Positions 1-4,864 of a stretch of 10,393 bases of DNA are shown here, piece by piece. The position numbers and the translations under genes are program-made. The DNA lies in the NCBI GenBank assembly GCA_009783605.1, contig WRDE01000042.1, positions 1 through 10,393 on the forward strand, given 5' to 3'. This DNA comes from Oscillospiraceae bacterium (GTDB lineage Bacteria > Bacillota > Clostridia > Oscillospirales > Acutalibacteraceae). The notes beneath the pieces are model-generated. The model did not search any database, had not been told where the DNA came from, and saw only the letters and a list, made by a program, of their open reading frames with translations. Position 1 is the stretch's first letter; each line of letters starts with the position of its first letter.

Positions 1-9
1 AGTTTGTAG

Positions 10-384
10 GCAAAATCAGCTGATACCATTCTTTATTCGAGCATTACTAATGAAATGTATGCCCGCGACACTTCAAGGAAAATACGTTCAGCATTGATGA
101 TAAAAATGAAAGAGGGAAGCTATATCGGCCGTTACGCTCCGTATGGATATCAAAAAAGCGAGAAGAATAAAAACAAATTTGTGATTGACAAAGACGCTTC
201 TTCCATTGTTAAAAAAATTTTTGATATGGCATCACACGGAGCTAAACCATCAGAAATTGCAAGATATCTAAACGGAGCAGACGTTCCGACCCCCAGCGCG
301 TACCGATGTTCTAAAAATCCTGATTTGGATTTGCGAAACTTTACCGAGCTTAACAGATGGACATCGTCTAAAAAAACAAGTTGA
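10..384 (+). pseudogene. Large serine recombinase, internal fragment
   Basis: This is a remnant of a large serine (resolvase/invertase-type) site-specific recombinase. The reading frame runs from just after a stop at 7-9. From about position 46 it shows the family hallmark N-E-M-Y-A-R-D-T-S-R-K-I-R-S, the end of the catalytic domain and its long helix. After this come the A-P-Y-G-Y motif and a Recombinase-domain (PF07508-like) stretch with V-I-D-K-D-A at about 181-198 and I-A-R-Y-L-N-G. It ends near the W-T-S-S motif, where the family normally continues into a C-terminal zinc-ribbon/coiled-coil region. The catalytic serine part is not in frame here and the C-terminus is lost where MITE-like sequence begins (about 377). 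The first methionine (55) lies inside the conserved motif, so it is not a real start. Intact members have roughly 450-550 residues. The catalytic part could lie to the left of the window. Confidence 0.8.
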
Positions 385-458
385 ATTGGTCATATCGTCG
401 CGACCCGCGCGGAGAAAATCAAGTAAAGCGCCCGGACATGTTTTATCAAACAGCTATA
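377..458 (+). mobile_element. MITE-like element, truncated copy 1
   Basis: This segment matches the reverse complement of the complete element at 4738-4861. Shared blocks include CAAGTT at 377, GGTCATA then CGTCGCGACC at about 388-404, CGCGCGGAGA just after, and a terminal repeat ATCAAACAGCTATA at 445-458. That end matches 12 of 14 positions of the other copy's TATAGCAGTTTGAC end when inverted. It lacks one 9-base unit (TGCGCGACC) of the core, and its own left end of about 34 bases is missing. It ends inside the ISAs1 transposase remnant, whose reading frame stops within the terminal repeat (454-456). This suggests insertion into that older element. It has no coding capacity. Confidence 0.65.
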
Positions 459-832
459 ATTTCGTCCAATCCGTTTTTTGTGGCAACCAATCAATATCAG
501 GTTCTAAAAAATATTCCCGCGTTTCAATTCTGCCGTGTCCCTTTTCTTTTGTAACGGTTTTGGCATTCACTTCTATGTGATTAAAATACAGCTTCACATC
601 TTCATGCAAACTACTTTGGTTGCCTTTCAACTCCAAACGTAATCCGCTTTTTTCTTTGCGATTTTTTTTGCGATATCCTTTTGGCAGCTCATGGCATCTG
701 CTCTATCTGATACCATGCTTCACACTTTGCCACCACCGCACAGATGGTCATTATGATCACTTCATACAAATTGTGCCGGATCTTCCATGCCTGACGCGGA
801 TCGTTGATGTTTTCTAAATATCTTTCTATCAT
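454..832 (-). pseudogene. ISAs1-family transposase remnant
   Basis: These are degraded pieces of an ISAs1-family DDE transposase, readable in three frames. The N-terminal piece starts at an ATG at 830-832 and contains D-P-R-Q-A-W-K-I-R-H-N and C-A-V-V-A-K-C-E-A-W, matching the family's start. At about 699 the frame changes and the middle of the protein, including the first catalytic Asp, is gone. The second piece begins D-A-M-S-C-Q-K-D-I-A-K-K-I, carrying the second catalytic Asp. A one-base loss in an A-run at 635-637 moves it to a third frame with L-K-G-N-Q, E-K-G-H-G-R-I-E-T-R (the catalytic Glu region) and D-I-D-W-L. It stops at 454-456 inside the terminal repeat of MITE-like copy 1. Intact members have about 370 residues; barely a third remains, so it is surely inactive. 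The family call rests on recognised motifs. Confidence 0.82.
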
Positions 833-865
833 GGTTTTTATCCCCAGTTACCATGCTGCAGCCGT

Positions 866-927
866 GGGCATGATTTTGAGGTTTCCGGCAATTTTTTTTG
901 GAGTTTCTATAAGATACCCTCATGCCC
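866..927. repeat. 8-bp inverted repeat upstream of transposase remnant
   Basis: GGGCATGA at 866-873 is exactly inverted as TCATGCCC at 920-927. It lies just upstream of the ISAs1-type transposase start, so it may be subterminal sequence of that insertion sequence or a hairpin in its leader. The interior is AT-rich with a run of T. Eight bases with a long gap can occur by chance, so this is weak. Apart from this and the hairpin at 953-1003, I see nothing coding in 833-1048. Confidence 0.3.
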
Positions 928-952
928 GAATACCAACTCGAACTAAAGCAAT

Positions 953-1003
953 TATAGTTGTTCCACGTCAAAGATGAGCCGGTTTAGGGGTGGAACAACT
1001 ATA
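953..1003. repeat. Perfect 14-bp inverted repeat
   Basis: TATAGTTGTTCCAC at 953-966 is perfectly inverted at 990-1003 with 23 bases between. It lies 45 bases beyond the stop of the GH71/GH99-like gene and could form a strong hairpin at that transcript's 3' end, but there is no T-tract, so it is not a typical intrinsic terminator. The arm matches 10 of 14 positions of the MITE-like terminal repeat TATAGCRGTTTGAC (shared TATAG, GTT and AC). It may therefore be two abutting ends of a related, internally deleted element. Both readings are inference. Confidence 0.6.
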
Positions 1004-1048
1004 TACCCCCGGTGAATGGCTCTGCCGCTTCCTGTGTCTGTGTGAGCT

Positions 1049-4000
1049 TTATTTTTCACGCGGAAATCTATCAATTTTATCCACTATTTTCTGCAATATC
1101 CATCGCGCGTCCGTGATGGTCACGCCGTCCTTGCCATCCACATCCGCTATATCCTGCTGTTCTTCGGTCAGCGTGATTTTTTCCACTAAAAACTGTAAAA
1201 CCATCCGGGCATCGGTTATTCCCAGAACGCCGCTGCCGCTGACATTGCCCCATATCGTCGGTCTTTTTACGACGGTTATCCCAATTTCCGCCGTTTGGCC
1301 GCCGTAACTGACGATTATTTTGTTATCAGCGACCGCGAGAACACCGTCCGGCGAAACGGTAAATCCGCTGCTCACCGTTTCACTTGAACCGTCGTTATAC
1401 ACGGCAGTTATACTTAATCCGGCGGTTTCAAAACGCTCTCCCGCAACATAATGTATCTTTGCCGGCGGCGTCAACACTTGGATTTTTACAATCATTCTTT
1501 CGATCACCGTAATGCCGGTGATCTCAGCGGTTTTTGTCACGTCGTCTTCGGTGTAAGAAAGGGTGACTGTCTGGTTGTTTCCGGCCGCCAGACCGCCGGC
1601 CGGGGAAAATGTATAGCCGGTAACCACGGCGGTGCTGCCGTCATTATAAGCGGCGGTGACTGCCATACCGGCGGGGTCAAACAGCTGTCCGGCGATATAC
1701 TGCGTTCTGTCCGGCGGCGTGGTAACGGCAATGCTCTCTAACGCTTTCGGAACAACGTTGATCCCGGTAATCGCCGCCGTTTTGGTCACGCCGTTTTCGG
1801 TATACGAAATCGTAACCGTTTGATTGCTTCCGGCCAACAGGGCGCCGGAAGGAGAATGTGTATACCCGGTAACCGCGGCGGTAGCGCCGTCATTATAGAC
1901 AGCGGTGACCACCATGCCGGCGGGGTCAAAGGGCTGTCCGGCGATATAGCTCGTCCTGTCCGGCGGCGCGGTAACGGCAATACTCTCTAACGCCTTCGGA
2001 ATCACGTTGATTCCGGTGATTTCAGCCGTTTTGGTCACATCCCCTTCGGAATAAGAAACGGTAATCGTCTGGTTATCTCCCACCGGCAGACCGCCGGCAG
2101 GGGAAACTGTGTACCCGGTAACCTCGGCACTACGGCCGTCGCTATAATAAGCAGTGACGATCATGCCGGCGGGATCAAATATCTGACCGGCAACGTAGTT
2201 TTTCCGGTCGGGTTGGGCGGTAACGGCGATATTGTCCAGCTTCCTTTCGGTATCGGCGATAACGATATCGTCGATCAGAGCCGAAAAACCGCCGGAGGAA
2301 ACCGTTCCGGCATATGCCGCCGCGACGCCGATGATGGTTTTCCCTTTCAGGCTGCCGCTGAGATAGATCTCCGCGCCGGTCCATTCGCCGACCGTGCCGC
2401 GAATCTGCAGCGCTTCACATTCGGGGTAGTCGCTCAGCCAACTGCCGTCACGAAACTGCAGGTCCACAAACACACGCTGTCCGCCGGCGTTTTCGGGTTT
2501 CAGGAAAAACCGGAGCACCAGATTGGTTTCCACTGTGACCTTCGTATCCGCTATTTTATAGGTATACCGGCCGTTGGCTCCGTTGACTGTGCCGCCCAGC
2601 CGGAAAGAGGATGCGCCGCTTTTCGCGTCCCCTTTGATCATGCCGTTGACCCGCCCGGCCGTGGCGATGCCGGAGGTCCGCCCGGTTACCGCTCCGCCGT
2701 TCGGCACACAGACGTCGAGCGGCTGATCCGGCCGCGGTTCGATGACTATTGTCCCGCCGGAGTTCACCTTTGCCCGGCCGTCCCGCCGCTCAAAGCTGTT
2801 GCGCCAATAAACCGGTCCCTGCGCATGGGGGATATCGACCGTGGCGGCCAGCGGGCGGTCGCCTTTCAGCATCTCGATGCAGCCGCCCGCCGCGCGCAGA
2901 TAAAAATCCGAGGAGAGCCAGGTCCCGTCGGCGGCCAGCGTCAGGAAATATTGATCTGTGGGGATATCGAAATAATCCCGCCCGGCTTTCATGTATGCCG
3001 TCGCCTCATCGTATTCGTCAAACATCGCGAAGTACAGGTTCCGGACCTTATGGGTGTTCAGCAGCGTATAGACCTGGTCCCAGACAAACTGCCCGGCCCG
3101 CCGGGGATGGCTGTTGGGGCCGCCGGTGTTGGCCGGCATATTGGTCCAGCCGAAGCCGGGCCATACCACCGGCTGGAAATCGATATTCTGGCCGTTGGCT
3201 TTTTTATTGTTGCCGCAAAACGTCTGCCCCGCCGGAATATTGCTGTTCATCCAGCTTGTCACGCCGCTGAGATTAGAACCGAACCGGCCCACCATCCACG
3301 GCGAGAGCATGTCGAAGGAGGCGTACATCTCCCGTCCGGCGACCGAACGGCCGGAGCCGGTGGTGTTGTTCCAGTTAGACGGGCTGTCCGGCGTGCCGCC
3401 GATGATATAATAGCCGCGCTCCCGCAGCCAGCGCACCATCTCGTTGACCGCGTCGATCCGCATCCAGTTGTTCTCATGGACCGCGTGGACGCCCCAGATA
3501 CAGATCACCGGCTTGCCGTCGGCGTGGGCGTAGTTGGGAGATGTGGCGACCCGTTCTATATTGTAGACAACGTCGGCTTTCAGGTGCTTCACCAGATCCG
3601 CGGTGTTCCGGCTGTAGGTGCCGGACATATCGTACATCACATAGAATATCCGCCCGGTTTCCTCCGCCGCGTCCCGGATGGTCATCAGATGGTTGGGCGC
3701 GGTGGTGTTGACGGCGGAGGAATCGCCGTAAAACCGCTGGACCGCCGCCCCGTCGATACCGTAATCCCGCATCCATTGAAAATGCGTGCGGATAACGGCC
3801 CGGTCCCGGGAGTTGAACAGCCGGGCTTTATCGCCACCGCCCAGATCGGCCAGATTGGTCTGGTGCAGCACTGCGCCGTTCTTCTCATAATCGGTCACAT
3901 CCGGCCACATCTCCACATTGGTGGTGCCGGGGCCGGGGGCCCGGCCGCCGCTGTTGGCCGCCCAATGGTGCCAGTTGGTATCGGCCCCGGCACTGAACCA

Positions 4001-4615
4001 GGCCTGATATCCGGCGATCCCTTTGCCGATCATATTGTTCAGCTCGGTCTGTTCGGCAAAGACCGGCGGCGGGGTAAGCGCGGGATCCGGCAGCGTACCC
4101 ACCGTGATCCGGACGCCGCGGATAATCGCGCCGCCGCCGAAACGGAACTGGGCGCCCTGATTATGCCCGCTCCTCCTGAAGGAACAGTTTTCCAATGTGA
4201 CCTTGGCGGTCACATATTCCCCGGAACCGCTCTTGGCAAAACTCACCCCGTAAAACGCTGTGTCGTCGTGGCAGTATTGCAGCGAAAAGCTGCCCGCCGC
4301 GTTATCAAAGAAGGTGACTTCAAAAATGACGGTTTTCGCGTCCCGGACGGCGTCAGCGTCGATAAAAAAATAGATAAAATCCCGCGCCCGCAGCGACCAT
4401 TGCCCTCCGTTCTGTTCCCGCACCGGCGACTGGCCGTCCCCGCTGGCGCTCACCCGCATCCCGTCCCGCAGGTCATTGCCCGACGCACTGCCGATGGTGA
4501 TAAATACGCTGGGACCGGTCTCCTCTCCCGTAAAAGCGGGAGCCGTGCCGGACAGCAGCGCCGCGGTCAGGATAAACGCGATAATTCTTATCATAATGTG
4601 TTTTTGTTGTTTCAT
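1049..4615 (-). CDS. Secreted GH71/GH99-like hydrolase with Ig-like repeats and dockerin
   Basis: This is a 1188-residue modular secreted enzyme. Residues 1-28 are a signal peptide. Residues 35-175 form a beta-rich, CBM-like region. Residues 197-600 resemble the GH71/GH99-like catalytic fold: G-K-G-I-A-G-Y-Q-A-W-F at 197-207, D-G-A-A-V-Q-R-F at 288-295, W-P-G-F-G-W at 485-490, and an acidic F-D-E-Y-D-E at 532-537 that is a plausible active-site loop. Residues 605-787 are probably a second beta-sandwich module. Four bacterial Ig-like (Big_3-type) repeats span 793-1116. A type I dockerin occupies 1119-1185. The ATG at 4615 has AAGGGA seven bases upstream and a strong promoter behind it. Known GH99 enzymes cleave alpha-mannosides and GH71 enzymes alpha-1,3-glucan; the substrate here is unknown. 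The dockerin implies attachment to a cohesin scaffold outside the cell. The dockerin-bearing GH29 gene lies next upstream. Confidence 0.85.
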   Translation of the reverse strand: MKQQKHIMIRIIAFILTAALLSGTAPAFTGEETGPSVFITIGSASGNDLRDGMRVSASGDGQSPVREQNGGQWSLRARDFIYFFIDADAVRDAKTVIFEVTFFDNAAGSFSLQYCHDDTAFYGVSFAKSGSGEYVTAKVTLENCSFRRSGHNQGAQFRFGGGAIIRGVRITVGTLPDPALTPPPVFAEQTELNNMIGKGIAGYQAWFSAGADTNWHHWAANSGGRAPGPGTTNVEMWPDVTDYEKNGAVLHQTNLADLGGGDKARLFNSRDRAVIRTHFQWMRDYGIDGAAVQRFYGDSSAVNTTAPNHLMTIRDAAEETGRIFYVMYDMSGTYSRNTADLVKHLKADVVYNIERVATSPNYAHADGKPVICIWGVHAVHENNWMRIDAVNEMVRWLRERGYYIIGGTPDSPSNWNNTTGSGRSVAGREMYASFDMLSPWMVGRFGSNLSGVTSWMNSNIPAGQTFCGNNKKANGQNIDFQPVVWPGFGWTNMPANTGGPNSHPRRAGQFVWDQVYTLLNTHKVRNLYFAMFDEYDEATAYMKAGRDYFDIPTDQYFLTLAADGTWLSSDFYLRAAGGCIEMLKGDRPLAATVDIPHAQGPVYWRNSFERRDGRAKVNSGGTIVIEPRPDQPLDVCVPNGGAVTGRTSGIATAGRVNGMIKGDAKSGASSFRLGGTVNGANGRYTYKIADTKVTVETNLVLRFFLKPENAGGQRVFVDLQFRDGSWLSDYPECEALQIRGTVGEWTGAEIYLSGSLKGKTIIGVAAAYAGTVSSGGFSALIDDIVIADTERKLDNIAVTAQPDRKNYVAGQIFDPAGMIVTAYYSDGRSAEVTGYTVSPAGGLPVGDNQTITVSYSEGDVTKTAEITGINVIPKALESIAVTAPPDRTSYIAGQPFDPAGMVVTAVYNDGATAAVTGYTHSPSGALLAGSNQTVTISYTENGVTKTAAITGINVVPKALESIAVTTPPDRTQYIAGQLFDPAGMAVTAAYNDGSTAVVTGYTFSPAGGLAAGNNQTVTLSYTEDDVTKTAEITGITVIERMIVKIQVLTPPAKIHYVAGERFETAGLSITAVYNDGSSETVSSGFTVSPDGVLAVADNKIIVSYGGQTAEIGITVVKRPTIWGNVSGSGVLGITDARMVLQFLVEKITLTEEQQDIADVDGKDGVTITDARWILQKIVDKIDRFPREK
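1268..2239 (-). repeat. Four tandem Ig-like domain repeats (coding)
   Basis: The GH71/GH99-like gene contains four tandem units. The first three are spaced exactly 83 codons (249 bases) apart, starting at residues 793, 876 and 959; the fourth, from residue 1043, is more diverged. Shared motifs are Y-[IV]-A-G-Q-x-F-D-P-A-G-M, V-T-A-x-Y-x-D-G, V-T-G-Y-T-x-S-P and D-V-T-K-T-A-E-I-T-G-I. Units two and three are also very alike at the DNA level. The pattern fits bacterial Ig-like group 3 domains, which act as spacers or adhesion modules. Confidence 0.85.
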
Positions 4616-4621
4616 ACGATA

Positions 4622-4629
4622 TTCCCTTT
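4622..4629 (-). promoter_or_regulatory. Ribosome binding site of the GH71/GH99-like gene
   Basis: AAAGGGAA on the minus strand, with AAGGGA seven bases before the ATG at 4615. It favours this start over the second in-frame Met at residue 8, which would shorten the positively charged start of the signal peptide. Confidence 0.7.
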
Positions 4630-4661
4630 CTTTTCATCCCAATAATTTATATACATTTACC

Positions 4662-4690
4662 ATTATAAAGGAATATTTCGACAATGGCAA
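4662..4690 (-). promoter_or_regulatory. Sigma-A-type promoter of the GH71/GH99-like gene
   Basis: On the minus strand, TTGCCA (4685-4690) and a perfect TATAAT (4662-4667) are separated by exactly 17 bases, one mismatch from the full housekeeping consensus. Transcription should start near 4655, giving a leader of about 40 bases before the ATG. The -35 box begins only four bases beyond the hairpin of the preceding terminator, so the gene is probably transcribed on its own. Confidence 0.8.
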
Positions 4691-4718
4691 CATAAAAATC
4701 CGCCTTGCGGCGGATTTT
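4691..4718 (-). terminator. Intrinsic terminator after the GH29 gene
   Basis: AAAATCCGCC (4695-4704) and GGCGGATTTT (4709-4718) form a perfect 10-bp stem with a four-base loop. On the minus strand the stem runs into a TTTTT tract, as expected for a Rho-independent terminator of the leftward GH29 transcript. The MITE-like element separates it from the GH29 stop codon, so the GH29 mRNA should carry that element in its 3' untranslated region. Confidence 0.78.
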
Positions 4719-4737
4719 CAACGGATTTCGTACTATT

Positions 4738-4861
4738 TATAGCAGTTTGACAAATCGTGTGAAATATCTTTTTTGTATCTCTCCGCGCGGGTCGCGCAGG
4801 TCGCGACGGTATGACCATATTAACTTGACCCGTATTCCGCACCAAAAGTCAAACCGCTATA
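4738..4861 (-). mobile_element. Complete MITE-like element, copy 2
   Basis: A 124-bp non-coding element bounded by 14-bp inverted repeats, TATAGCAGTTTGAC (4738-4751) and the inverse of TATAGCGGTTTGAC (4848-4861), with one mismatch. Its core holds a GC-rich stretch with two GCGCGACC-like units around 4784-4808 in an otherwise AT-rich body. The core matches the truncated copy at 377-458 in opposite orientation. The outer TA at both ends would fit a TA target duplication of the kind made by IS630/Tc1-type transposases, but that is inference. It lies three bases past the GH29 stop codon and leaves the gene intact. Part of an open frame crosses it, but nothing suggests a protein. Confidence 0.75.
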
Positions 4862-4864
4862 GTT

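Noticed and set aside
386..580. Plus-strand 64-residue frame across MITE-like copy 1
   Set aside because: It runs across a non-coding repeat and antisense to the transposase remnant, with no ribosome binding site or known motif.
762..971. Minus-strand 69-residue frame considered as a small gene
   Set aside because: It overlaps the ISAs1 transposase start in a different frame; the family motifs are in the other frame, and this one has no recognisable content.
2213..4645. 810-residue plus-strand open frame opposite the GH71/GH99-like gene
   Set aside because: It is antisense to a gene with a clear signal peptide, catalytic motifs, Ig-like repeats and dockerin. Its own translation is rich in Gly, Arg, Pro and His without any recognisable domain, as expected from a GC-rich antisense frame.
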